From Knufia peltigerae (taxonomy: Eukaryota > Ascomycota > Eurotiomycetes > Chaetothyriales > Trichomeriaceae): 64,000 bases of DNA. The DNA lies in contig JAPDRN010000113.1 in the NCBI GenBank assembly GCA_030247855.1, forward strand, positions 1 to 64,000, read 5' to 3'. The position numbers and the translations under genes were made by a program. The notes below the pieces were generated by a model, which searched no databases, was not told the DNA's origin, and saw only the letters and a program-made list of their open reading frames with translations. Shown in pieces: positions 43,101 through 51,026 of the stretch. Each line of letters starts with the position of its first letter. Position 1 is the stretch's first letter.

Positions 43101-45088
43101 TCTGCGCCCAGCCGCACGCTGCCGTTGGCGGCTGTCTGGCGAACCAGGCCATCGAGCGCGGTTGTCTTGGCCAGCGCATTGTCAGCCACGGCTCTGGCAC
43201 CGGTCGCTGCGGTCTGCGCGGCGGTGGCGGTGTTCTGCGCAGTGGTCACCTGGGTATTGGTCGCATGTAGCTGGCGGCCGGTCACCGCCTCGGTGCTGGT
43301 GGTGGTTAGGCCTGCATCGGCCACGCCGCTGATGGTGCGGTTGGCGCTGGCCTTGTTTCGAACATCCAATGCAGTGCCCGTATTCTCGGCACCGAGCCTG
43401 ACGTTGCCGTTGGCGGCTGCCTGCCCCACCAGACCGCCCAGCTGATCGGCCTTGGCCAGCGCGGTATCTGCGCTGCTCTTGGCTGCCGCTGCGGACGTCT
43501 GCGCCGCGGTGGCCGTGCTTTGGGCTGCGGCTACGTTCTGATTGGTGGCAAACAGCTGGCTGCCCGTCACCGCGTCGGTGCTTCCGGCGCTGAGGCCACC
43601 ATCGGCAACATACTGGATCTTGCGTTTGGTCGTGGCGTTGCCCACCGACACCGAGTTGTTGGAATACGTGACCGAACCGGCACCCAATGCAATGCTGTTG
43701 GTGTGCGTCGCTTTCGCACCACTCCCGATGGCACTGCTGTGGGCACCGCTGGCCAGGGAGTTCACACCGGCGGCAAAGGCGCGTTCGCCACTGGCATTGC
43801 TGTTATGCCCGGTAGCGGTGGCGTACTGTCCCGCAGCGCTGGCGCCGGAGCCTACCGCCAGCGTCGTTGCACTCAGACGGGCGCTGACAGCATCGGCGGT
43901 TGACTGCGCCTTGGTAACACCCTGGTTGGTGGCATGCAACTGCTGTCCCGTCACAGCATCGGTGCTGCCGGTGCTCAGCACACCATTGTCGATGTTCTGA
44001 ATACGGCGCTTGGCACCGTTTTTGTTGCTTACATCGATGACTGTGCCGGTATTGTTGGCACCCAAACGCACTTGGCCATTCGCAGCCGTCTGGCTGATCA
44101 GGTCGGTGGCTTGATTTGCCTTGGCCAGCGCACTGTCGGCAGTGGATTTTGCGGTGTTGGCCGTGGTGCGCGCAGTATTGGCGGTGCTGGTCGCAGTGGC
44201 GACATTCTGGTTGGTGGCATTCAATTGTTTGCCTGTCACCGCATCAGTACTGGTAGTACTCAGGCGTGCATCGGCGACATTGACAATGCGACGCTTTGTC
44301 GAGGCATTTCCAACCGAAACCGAATTGGCCTCATTGGCTAGCGAACCCCTTCCCAGTGCCACCGCGCCGGTGGTGGTGGTAGCTGCCTGGTAGCCCAGAG
44401 CGACGCTGTCGTGGGTGGCGCTGGCGTTTCCACCGATCGCCATCGCACCTGTCCAGCCACCGGTTCCGGCGCGCGCATCGCCGCCGATGGCGATCTTGGA
44501 GACGCCTGCGCCATTGTCGGTGGAGGATCCACTACCGACGGCAATGGAATTGTTGGTGTAGGCCTTTGCGTTGTTGCCAAACGCGGTCGCACCGACACCA
44601 TCGGCCAGCGCGCTCCCACCTACCGCCGTGCTGTAGCCCTGTCTGACTTTCACACCGAAGCCTACTGCAACGTTGTGATCGCCGCGGGATTCAATCAGAT
44701 TCCCATATCCGACCGAGGTACTGCCCACGAGGCTGGAACGCGATCCCAGCACAACCAGGTGATCACCATCCACCGTAGAGTCTCGATACCCATAGTCGGT
44801 TGTCAGTGAGCTCTGGCGAACCGGCGCGGGACCGGCTTTGATGGTGGATAGCAATCCCATTGGCAGACCGAATGCCCATTTCAGCGCATGATCTGTCTCC
44901 AGGGCATCCACGGTCTCTTCGCTTGGCGCCGATTGGGCCTGCACCAGTGCCGGCACCAACAGCAGCGAAACAATCAGCGCCGGACAGCGACCACCTCGCG
45001 TCGCTTTTGCCCGTGAACAGGCGAGTTCGCTCGCTACAAGCCAGCACTGCCGGGTACGGCTCCAAAGACGTCGATAGATTCTGTTCAT
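40121..45088 (-). CDS. Trimeric autotransporter adhesin (YadA/Hia type)
   Basis: The 1655-residue surface protein is a trimeric autotransporter. It has an extended signal peptide (MNRIYRRLWSRTRQCWLVAS, cleaved near residue 51), a YadA-like head of beta-roll repeats (about 80-270: NSIAVGSGS, DSVALGYQA), then many neck-stalk modules (TDAVTGQQLHATNQ) and coiled coils, more head units, a final coiled coil and a C-terminal anchor of four strands (about 1560-1655) ending in Trp. Two long units starting SRFFVVGSD are near-copies, 326 residues apart. The protein should trimerise and bind host or abiotic surfaces; the ligand is unknown. It follows the fimbrial chaperone by 58 bases and may be co-transcribed with the fimbrial operon. 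Confidence 0.95.
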   Translation of the reverse strand: MNRIYRRLWSRTRQCWLVASELACSRAKATRGGRCPALIVSLLLVPALVQAQSAPSEETVDALETDHALKWAFGLPMGLLSTIKAGPAPVRQSSLTTDYGYRDSTVDGDHLVVLGSRSSLVGSTSVGYGNLIESRGDHNVAVGFGVKVRQGYSTAVGGSALADGVGATAFGNNAKAYTNNSIAVGSGSSTDNGAGVSKIAIGGDARAGTGGWTGAMAIGGNASATHDSVALGYQAATTTTGAVALGRGSLANEANSVSVGNASTKRRIVNVADARLSTTSTDAVTGKQLNATNQNVATATSTANTARTTANTAKSTADSALAKANQATDLISQTAANGQVRLGANNTGTVIDVSNKNGAKRRIQNIDNGVLSTGSTDAVTGQQLHATNQGVTKAQSTADAVSARLSATTLAVGSGASAAGQYATATGHNSNASGERAFAAGVNSLASGAHSSAIGSGAKATHTNSIALGAGSVTYSNNSVSVGNATTKRKIQYVADGGLSAGSTDAVTGSQLFATNQNVAAAQSTATAAQTSAAAAKSSADTALAKADQLGGLVGQAAANGNVRLGAENTGTALDVRNKASANRTISGVADAGLTTTSTEAVTGRQLHATNTQVTTAQNTATAAQTAATGARAVADNALAKTTALDGLVRQTAANGSVRLGAENTGNVLDVRNKANANRTISGIADAALSAASTEAVTGRQLHATNTLVTTAQNTAIGAKTTADDALGKAAVLSGLVGQVSTNGHLRLGADNTGTIVDVANKSGGKRRIYNIANGVLGAGSTDAVTGQQLYTTNTNVETQRQTLAAHSSALSDQSGLIAGNRSDLDALRSEFDDFDPDLEGVVRFEADGAVDLNGGKVRGVAAGDISSAASTEAVNGGQLFATNLRVSNIEEQSRFFVVGSDSLSEEARAGLLGVAIGDGAEASLNEEGATAVGAFAAARGKNSVALGRAAHVHEGAEDGFALGGRSQVKAYGGVALGAESQVLAAGGVALGLQSIADESNTVSIGNAALKRRLTNIARGTDGHNAVSVDQMTESLAALGGGAGLDSIGNIVVPTYNLQGGVQNNVEDALLALDGAVTTGAKRASQVEEQLRSVFQEGPSVRSDGLNQLTLAGANGMVLSNLADGRIAAGSRDAVTGNQLFDAKQEIARNRGDLDELRGERDGLSSRGLLSAEQGGVIDFGGARLTGVADGAVSSQSRDAVNGGQLFVTNQRIDAVQEQSRFFVVGSDGLSVPARAGLLGVAVGDGAEASLSSEGATAVGAYATARGKNSVALGRAAYVHEGAEDGFALGGRSHVKAYGGVALGAQSQALATGSVALGLQSIADESNTVSIGSSALKRRLTNISRGIDGHNAVSVDQLNDSLATLGGGARIDANGNIVGPTFSLQGRTQGTLNDALETLDSAVITSASRVDRVESQLRSVFQDSSTLRSDGLNQLTFAGANGMVLSNVANGAIAAGSRDAVNGGQLHSLQQQLNGRVDGLEQRIDGQPQSRALSVASVEAPSATPAHSPVADESVTPPVADTGAAPPVAPQANSPKAESPTPQVDTAELEKMLARANEYTDGAISNFERRLDKMDKRFNRMAAMSSAQTAMAMNTAGLATYNRLGAGVGYAEGESAMAVGYQRVLNEKGSATFSLNGAFTNSGERSMGVGVGIGW
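40680..42412 (-). repeat. 978-bp-period internal duplication in the autotransporter gene
   Basis: The segment from 42412 down to 41435 is repeated, with substitutions, from 41434 to about 40680. The offset is 978 bases, exactly 326 codons, measured from the matching aagaatcgac words at 42399 and 41421. Shared protein words include GFALGGRS, VALGLQSIADESNTVSIG and RSDGLNQLT. Confidence 0.85.
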
Positions 45089-45146
45089 GCGTTCACTCCT
45101 TAACTTTGGGAACAGCGGAAGCCCCGGTTTTCACAGGGGCGCTGGA

Positions 45147-45851
45147 TCAGATGTCGGATGGCGTGACCGTCTGTACGTGCTCGCGATAGCCATCGTTGGT
45201 GAGCCGGTAACGCAACTGCACGGTGTGCCCGGGGGATGCGGTGAACGGCAGCTGCAGCGAACTGCCGGGATACAGGCTTCGGGAGACGTCATGCACAGTG
45301 CAGCGATTGCCTACGCAATCGGCGATGCTGGTGATACCCAGCCGCAGCGTGCCGTCATTGCGCAGGGTGCTGCCATGCACCGCCGGCAGCACCGTTCCAT
45401 CGCGCGGCAGCACGTTTACCAGCGCGCCCCATACCAGGTTCACGCCAATGTTGGCTTGGGCACCCTCGCCCTCCGGTGCGAACGTCTCTTCAGGACCACG
45501 CACGCCTTCGAAGTACACGCGGTAGGCGGTTTCCTGCAGCACCGGCTGGAGCGGGATGACACGGATCAGGCGGTTGCCACCACCTGCCAGTGCGAACTTG
45601 CCTGGGGTAACGGCGATGGCCGCCTCGCTCGGCTCCATCTCCACCTCGCTCTCTTCCGCACCTGCAGGATCGACAATCCGCCGCAGCGTTGCCTGGATGT
45701 ACTGCGGCTGGGTGGACTGGGAATAGATGCGGATCTGGGTGGCGCGCTTGCCATCCACCGCGGCGCGCATCGGATGGACGGTGAGGTTGGCGTGCGCAGG
45801 CACTGCCATTAGCAGCGCTATGGGAATCAGGTAAAGGGCGGTGATCTTCAT
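45147..45851 (-). CDS. Periplasmic fimbrial chaperone (alpha-class, CS1/cable pilus type)
   Basis: The 234-residue protein has a signal peptide ending AHA (residue 21) and a PapD-like two-domain immunoglobulin fold. The start of mature protein (NLTVHPMRAAVDGKRATQIR) and the RVIPLQPVLQETAYRVYF strand, which donates residues to the subunit, fit the alpha-type (CfaA/CblB) chaperones. It holds the subunits before they reach the usher. In gene order it is the last of the fimbrial genes, 15 bases after the tip adhesin gene. Confidence 0.85.
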   Translation of the reverse strand: MKITALYLIPIALLMAVPAHANLTVHPMRAAVDGKRATQIRIYSQSTQPQYIQATLRRIVDPAGAEESEVEMEPSEAAIAVTPGKFALAGGGNRLIRVIPLQPVLQETAYRVYFEGVRGPEETFAPEGEGAQANIGVNLVWGALVNVLPRDGTVLPAVHGSTLRNDGTLRLGITSIADCVGNRCTVHDVSRSLYPGSSLQLPFTASPGHTVQLRYRLTNDGYREHVQTVTPSDI

Positions 45852-45866
45852 GGAGGCTCCCGGAGG

Positions 45867-46988
45867 TCAGGGCGTTGCGGTGGGCACACGGAGCTCGACC
45901 TTCAGGTCGCCCCAGTAGATGCCCGAGCGTTTCGTGGAAATGGGGACACGGGGGATATCCAGCGTCATCGGCGTGGGCACGCAGAACACCGGTTGACTCA
46001 TGCCCGGCAGCATCACCAACCGCAGTTGTGCGGTATCGATGCCGTGCAGCTGCTCTTCCACACCGTTGGTCAGCGGCACCGTGGTGCCGTTGTGGTCGAG
46101 CGTGACGGTGTAGTCCAGGCGTTGGCTGTCGTCGTTGCCGGCGGTGTCATGCCACAGGGAAGACCCGCTCGGCCCGGGTGGCCGCGTGCCGGTATCGCGT
46201 ACGGTTACACCGAGGTACTGCGCTTGTGAGCCCAGACCGTCGTAGAGACACATGTCCAATACGGTGCGGCCGCCGATGGTCCGGCTGATCGGGTCATACC
46301 CGGCATTGAGCGCTACGAGGGGGGAGACGTTGGGGAAAGCGGGGAAATAGATGGAGACCGCGTTGTGGTCGGTGATCGTGAGGTCGAAGGTGAACTCGTA
46401 CGATGCGACAACGGGACCCAGTGATGCCGTCCGCAGATCAAGGATCAGCTCCGCAGCCCAATGTCCGGCCACCAGCTTGCCCAACTCTTCCGCAGGTACA
46501 GAGAGCAGGACACCTGTTCCACTCGCACCTGTGTCAACGCACTGTGGCGAAGAAGAACTGGATATCAGATAGTCGTTGGGGTTCCAGGAGTCGAGATAGC
46601 ACGTCCTCCCACCATAAGCTCTCTGCAGCGCGCCACGCACCATCACGTCGGTCTGCAGTCCACTCCTGGCCTCAGTGAAACGCAATGCAATCTTTGTGAC
46701 GCCAGACGCGGGAGGCAATCCCGTGTCTTCTTGCGGGCAAGCACCATTGGCCGAGTTGGCATTTGATCGGCAGGTGAGGTGAATCAGTCCAAAGCCTCTG
46801 CTGACATCCGTGCTGTAGCCGAGCACTGTCTTTCGCGGCAACAGTTCAATATCACCAGGCAATGAAGATCTATCGTAGGAAAGCACATGGCTCTGGCGCG
46901 ACACGCCACCAGGCACTGTCTCAGGCGGCCTTTGCGCCCACGCACTCGGCATCACCACCATCAACACCCACATCCAACGCCAGCTCAT
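45867..46988 (-). CDS. Fimbrial tip adhesin / initiator, CfaE/CblD type
   Basis: The 373-residue protein has a signal peptide (1-18, ending AWA) and two beta-rich halves. It matches the CblD/CooD/CfaE group of minor subunits, which sit at the tip, start assembly and bind the receptor. Visible features are paired Cys residues (HLTCRSN..GACPQ and YLDSWN..PQCVD) and a C-terminal donor-strand-receiving domain ending in GDLKVELRV. It overlaps the usher gene by four bases (ATGA), so the pair is coupled. Confidence 0.82.
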   Translation of the reverse strand: MSWRWMWVLMVVMPSAWAQRPPETVPGGVSRQSHVLSYDRSSLPGDIELLPRKTVLGYSTDVSRGFGLIHLTCRSNANSANGACPQEDTGLPPASGVTKIALRFTEARSGLQTDVMVRGALQRAYGGRTCYLDSWNPNDYLISSSSSPQCVDTGASGTGVLLSVPAEELGKLVAGHWAAELILDLRTASLGPVVASYEFTFDLTITDHNAVSIYFPAFPNVSPLVALNAGYDPISRTIGGRTVLDMCLYDGLGSQAQYLGVTVRDTGTRPPGPSGSSLWHDTAGNDDSQRLDYTVTLDHNGTTVPLTNGVEEQLHGIDTAQLRLVMLPGMSQPVFCVPTPMTLDIPRVPISTKRSGIYWGDLKVELRVPTATP

Positions 46989-49708
46989 GGCGCCCCCCCA
47001 ACCGCAGCGGTCTGCGGCGTGGCAGCAATCAGTGCCTGCTCCTGCAACAACCGGCTCACACGCGCCTGCTGGCGGATGTCAGGCGGCAGCTGCGCCACGG
47101 CCATCGGTTCGCACTGCACCTGGCCTACCAGCATCACGACGCTGCGGCGCTCGCGCACCTGCAAGGGGCAGTGCAGCAGCTGGTTCTGCTGCAGCAGGTA
47201 GAGCACGCGTTCGCGTCGCGGGAAATCGGCAACGAAGCCCCCATTGCTGCCGGTACCCGGCACCGGCGCGTTGAGAATCCGCGCGCCGCTGAGTGGCACG
47301 CCGGCAATATCGCGAGCACTGCCGATGAAGGTGTACGTCACCTCGATCGGTACCGGCATCTGCACCAGCCGGCCCGGCGCCAGGAACAGCGGTCGGGCAC
47401 CACCCACGCCAGTTACGCGGATGGCGGCATCGCTGTTCAACGCACTGGCGTCCTGCACTTCGGCGCGGTGCGATTGGTAGGCCGACAGCGGCAGCAGGCG
47501 ACGTTCGCCCAGCGCCAGACGCTGCCGGCGCAGGCCACCCACCTGCAGCTCGGCGGCCACGCCGGTGAGCTCCAGATCATCGGTATCGGCCACCTGTACT
47601 GCCAGCCCGGCTTCGGCACCCAGCCCGCCGCCCCAGTACAGGCCGCGGCGGCCCAAGCCCAGCCCCGAGCTGTGCGTAGCGCTGTAGGCCATTTCGTTGC
47701 TGCCACGCTGCTGGTAGCGCGCCACGGTCACGCCGGTGTGGCCGATGCTGTTCTGCACCTGCCCACTGAGCGAGGCGCTGTAGCGGTCACTGTTGTTGCC
47801 GCGCAGGTCCAGCGTGGCCTCGCGGTACTGCGCGTCCACGTCCTGGCGCAGGGTTTGCCCGGCGCTGTAACTGACATCCGGCCGGGAATGCTGCGGTTGG
47901 CGGATGTCCAGGCTGTAGCGGCGCTGGGAGCTGCCGCGCTCGCCGCGCTGCAGGCGGGTCAGCGACAGGTTGAGGTAGATGCCGCGGTCGCGGCCGTCAT
48001 TCAGGCTGCTGCGGGTGTCCTGCTGCCACACGCCCACGCGGGTCGACACACTGAATTCCTGCCAGCGCTGCACGCGGCTGTAGCTGGCCTGCCAGGTGCG
48101 GGTGAGCTGCGGCTCGCGATGGAAGCGCGGCTCCCACGGCGGCAACAATGGGTCCAGCCCCGCCATCGGGTCGTCCAGTTCGCCCGGCAGCAGCGTGCCG
48201 CGCCGCCAGGTCTGCCGCCGTGTATAGGCCACATAGGCGCTGCCGCCCGCCACCGGTAGTGCCATGGAGGCGCTGAGCGAATCGGCGCAGCCGAGCCGGT
48301 CGCGTGCGTCGTCTTCAAAGTGACAGGCGTTACCACGCAGACGCTGGTGGTACACGTTCCATGATGCGCGGCGGCGGTAGGACAGCTGGTTCTGCTGGCC
48401 ACTGCTGCCGTCGCTGCCGCGCAGGCCGCTGAAGGAGGCGCGGATTTCCTGGGTGGCAAACAGGCGGCGGAAATCGACGCGCAGTTCGCCATAGCTGAAA
48501 CCACCGAGATCAGCGACGCCGGCTGTCATCGCAAGGTCGCGCCCGAACGGCAGGCGAATGCCGGTCATGGCCGCCATCTCGCCGTCGAAGCGGTCACTGC
48601 GGCGCTCGTTGCGGCGCCCGCCCTGCATGAACCACTGCACGCTGCTGTTGGTCCAGTCGCCGCCCTTGTCGAAGGGCGCGTCTTCGCTGCGTACCAGCAC
48701 GCCGTCTTCGTAGATGCGTAGCGACACGGTGTAGGTGCCGAACGGGAAACGGCGGGTGTCCAGGTCGTTGATGCCGGCCTGCAGGTAGAAGGTCTGCAGC
48801 AGCCGCTCGCCATCAAAGGCATCCACGCGCGCGTCGCGGGCCAGCAACACGGTGAGCGGCGTGGCCTGTACGGCCGAATCGGTGTCCACGTAGGCCTGGG
48901 TGGTGCCCACGCGCAGGCCGGCGAAGCGATCCATCGGCAGCATGCTGAAACTGAAGGTGCCGCCCTGCGGGCTGCTCAGGTTGCGGCGATCCATGCGCCC
49001 GGCCTGCAGGTAGTGCTGCTGGCCCAGGTCATGCCGGTAGTAGGCGTTGTCGAACTGGAACTGCTGCCGGCGTGGACCACTCCGGTACTGCTGGCTGCTG
49101 AAGTTCCAGTCCACAGCCAGGTGGCCGCGCTGGAACAGGCCCAGCGCACCGGCACCTTGGGCAGTGAGCGCCTGATAGCCACGCCCGCCACTGAGGTTGA
49201 CGGTCTGCTGGTGCAGGAACGCGTTCTCGGCGTTGCTGCTGATCTGGTGGAAGCGGTCGGTCGCCGGCTCGGCGTTGATCCACTGGCGGGCGACGAACAG
49301 GCGCACTGCGCCCTCGCCTTCGTCATACAGGGCGCGCACGGTGTTGGGGTCCTCGGGCGGATCGAGATAGCCGCAGCCTGCGCTGGCACCGCCATAACGG
49401 CAGGCCAGGTGGCTGTTGCGCGGGAGCGGTTGCGACAGCGCAGGCAGCAATGCCGCCTGGGCCTCGGCGGAAAGCCCCAGTGCCTGCAGCACCTGCGCCG
49501 GCTCCTCCAGCTGCACGTGCTCCAGGGTTACGCGCACGGGCGACAGTCCGGCTGAAAGGCCGAACAGGCGCACATCAAGTTGTTCGGTCTGACCTTCGGC
49601 CAGCTCCTCGAAACCGACTGGAACGCCACGTGCCGCAGCCAGCGGACTGGCCAACGACAAGGCGAGCGCGATCGCCAGCCGGGTGATGGCGGGTGCGTGA
49701 GCTTTCAT
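46985..49708 (-). CDS. Outer-membrane fimbrial usher, alpha-class
   Basis: The 907-residue protein is a fimbrial usher that forms the outer-membrane pore and assembles subunits. A signal peptide ends near residue 26. An N-terminal periplasmic domain (about 30-150) with Cys82/Cys92-type spacing (HLACRYGGASAGCGY) is followed by a long barrel (about 150-720) and C-terminal domains with a Cys pair (LLHCPLQ and VQCEPM). It resembles the CS1/CFA-I and cable-pilus ushers (TcfC type) rather than the PapC type. The large size and single copy fit a complete operon with four genes. Confidence 0.88.
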   Translation of the reverse strand: MKAHAPAITRLAIALALSLASPLAAARGVPVGFEELAEGQTEQLDVRLFGLSAGLSPVRVTLEHVQLEEPAQVLQALGLSAEAQAALLPALSQPLPRNSHLACRYGGASAGCGYLDPPEDPNTVRALYDEGEGAVRLFVARQWINAEPATDRFHQISSNAENAFLHQQTVNLSGGRGYQALTAQGAGALGLFQRGHLAVDWNFSSQQYRSGPRRQQFQFDNAYYRHDLGQQHYLQAGRMDRRNLSSPQGGTFSFSMLPMDRFAGLRVGTTQAYVDTDSAVQATPLTVLLARDARVDAFDGERLLQTFYLQAGINDLDTRRFPFGTYTVSLRIYEDGVLVRSEDAPFDKGGDWTNSSVQWFMQGGRRNERRSDRFDGEMAAMTGIRLPFGRDLAMTAGVADLGGFSYGELRVDFRRLFATQEIRASFSGLRGSDGSSGQQNQLSYRRRASWNVYHQRLRGNACHFEDDARDRLGCADSLSASMALPVAGGSAYVAYTRRQTWRRGTLLPGELDDPMAGLDPLLPPWEPRFHREPQLTRTWQASYSRVQRWQEFSVSTRVGVWQQDTRSSLNDGRDRGIYLNLSLTRLQRGERGSSQRRYSLDIRQPQHSRPDVSYSAGQTLRQDVDAQYREATLDLRGNNSDRYSASLSGQVQNSIGHTGVTVARYQQRGSNEMAYSATHSSGLGLGRRGLYWGGGLGAEAGLAVQVADTDDLELTGVAAELQVGGLRRQRLALGERRLLPLSAYQSHRAEVQDASALNSDAAIRVTGVGGARPLFLAPGRLVQMPVPIEVTYTFIGSARDIAGVPLSGARILNAPVPGTGSNGGFVADFPRRERVLYLLQQNQLLHCPLQVRERRSVVMLVGQVQCEPMAVAQLPPDIRQQARVSRLLQEQALIAATPQTAAVGGAP

Positions 49709-49730
49709 GGGGGGCTACTACCTGAAGCGG

Positions 49731-49751
49731 CCGGCCCGGGACCCGGGCCGG
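49731..49751 (-). promoter_or_regulatory. Strong hairpin between major subunit and usher genes
   Basis: CCGGCCCGGG and CCCGGGCCGG are perfectly complementary around a single A. It lies 10 bases past the subunit stop and 23 bases before the usher start, with no T-tract. Such hairpins commonly raise subunit mRNA over usher mRNA by partial termination or 3'-end protection; that role is inferred. Confidence 0.65.
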
Positions 49752-49760
49752 CGCGGGGTA

Positions 49761-50267
49761 TTACGGGGTACCGGTCTTCTGCACCATGGCAATGCTGACG
49801 ATGCCCTCATAGGCGCCTGCCACGGTGATCGGTGCACGGACGGCCTGGCCGATCTGCAGATCCATCACCACCGAGGCCCCCGGCAGCGCGCCGTCGTAGA
49901 TATCCGAAGCGAGGAAGTCCTGCGCGGCCACCGTCAGGCGCTTCTTGTTGAGGCTGACCGCCAGCGGGATGGCCGTGCCACCGCCGCCCTGCATTACGAG
50001 CGACGGATCCGTGGTCAGGCGGACTTCGATGTCCTTGGTTTCATCGTTGGTGTAAATGCGCACGCGTTCGGTGTGGGCGTTCAAGCCCTGGCCCGGAATA
50101 TGGGCAAGCGTGATCAGGTCCGGCAAGGCGCTGCCGTCGGCCTTCATCAGCGCCAGGGTGGTGTCCACATTGGTGTAGACCTTGATGTGGGATTCGGCTG
50201 CATTCGCCGACAGCGAAGCGGTAGCCAGCGCTGCAGCGAGCGCGGCCTTCTTGAGGATTGCGTGCAT
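49761..50267 (-). CDS. CS1-type fimbrial major subunit
   Basis: The 168-residue protein is the main structural pilin of the fimbria. A signal peptide ends at NAA (residues 21-23). The mature N-terminus ESHIKVYTNVDTTLALMKAD is the donor strand, and the rest is an immunoglobulin-like fold without Cys, typical of CooA/CfaB/CblA pilins. The conserved DLITLAHIPGQGL and TERVRIYTNDETKDI stretches fit the family. It is the first gene of the operon, as expected for the most abundant product. Confidence 0.88.
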   Translation of the reverse strand: MHAILKKAALAAALATASLSANAAESHIKVYTNVDTTLALMKADGSALPDLITLAHIPGQGLNAHTERVRIYTNDETKDIEVRLTTDPSLVMQGGGGTAIPLAVSLNKKRLTVAAQDFLASDIYDGALPGASVVMDLQIGQAVRAPITVAGAYEGIVSIAMVQKTGTP

Positions 50268-50562
50268 GGGCGTCTCTCTCGGACAGGGGGAATATGTAGA
50301 GCTCCCCTCCCCAAGGAGAAAGGGAGGGAAGCGCCGTCCGCAGAGGTGGGTGCGGCCGACGAGAGAATGGTAGGTATGCCGACCCCGCGCCGGCCATTCA
50401 AGCTTTCCTAAATAACTGAACGTTAAGGAGATTCCTTGAAGGCGTTCAATGTTTGAGGGTTATGCAAATTTCCTCATCCGGTCTTTGCAACAAACCTCAT
50501 TGCGAGACACGCACTCTTATTGAAACGGGCTACGCTCGACGCACGGGTGCACTACCGCCGCC
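50268..50562. other. Gap upstream of the fimbrial operon
   Basis: No gene is supported. The segment 50405-50520 is clearly AT-richer than its surroundings (aaataactgaacgttaagg region) and probably holds the fimbrial promoter, with TTGAAC near 50434-50439 on the minus strand as a weak -35 candidate. A CTCCCCTCCCC / GGGAGGG imperfect repeat lies at 50302-50328. Confidence 0.5.
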
Positions 50563-50928
50563 TCAACGCGTGCCGACGATCCCCACATGATCCACGTCGA
50601 TGTCGGTGGGCTTGAAGCGGTGCGTGTCCACCTCACCGTGCAGCTCCACAACGGTGGTCGCGCTGACGGCCTGGTGGCTGGGCAGATCCTTGTCGTCGAT
50701 TTCCACATCGATCTCGCCGGTGGCGTCCTTGAAGCGGTAGCGCTCGTGGCCGATCTTGGCCACCAGCGTGCCCTGCAGCACCACCGGCTGGTCGTCACGC
50801 TGGTCGCGCGCCTCGGCAACCGTGGTGACGGCACTGGTTGCGCCCGGGCCGGTGTACTGGGCAAAGGCGCCATCGCTGAGCAGGCTCAAGGAGGTGGCGA
50901 GGAGTGCAAGGGTGAGTCGTCGGTTCAT
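50563..50928 (-). CDS. YgiW/BOF-family periplasmic OB-fold protein
   Basis: The 121-residue protein has a signal peptide (about 1-24, ending AFA) and a single OB-fold of the bacterial OB-fold (BOF/NirD) family: VVLQGTLVAKIGHERYRFKD is the first part, then GEIDVEIDDKDLP. Family members such as YgiW are linked with stress tolerance and may bind small molecules or DNA, but activity is unknown. ATG at 50928 has GGAGA upstream; an alternative Met lies four codons before. It is separate from the fimbrial operon and apparently monocistronic. Confidence 0.85.
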   Translation of the reverse strand: MNRRLTLALLATSLSLLSDGAFAQYTGPGATSAVTTVAEARDQRDDQPVVLQGTLVAKIGHERYRFKDATGEIDVEIDDKDLPSHQAVSATTVVELHGEVDTHRFKPTDIDVDHVGIVGTR

Positions 50929-51026
50929 GGTGTTCTCCATGCAGGGATAAGTACCTTCAGGTTCTATCGCCTCGAATGTGATGCCCATGCAATAACTCCG
51001 AAAAGATGTGAAAACGACATCCAATG

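Noticed and set aside
40121..45088. Regular repeats in the adhesin gene as a CRISPR or mobile array
   Set aside because: They are in-frame coiled-coil, neck and head repeats of a trimeric autotransporter.
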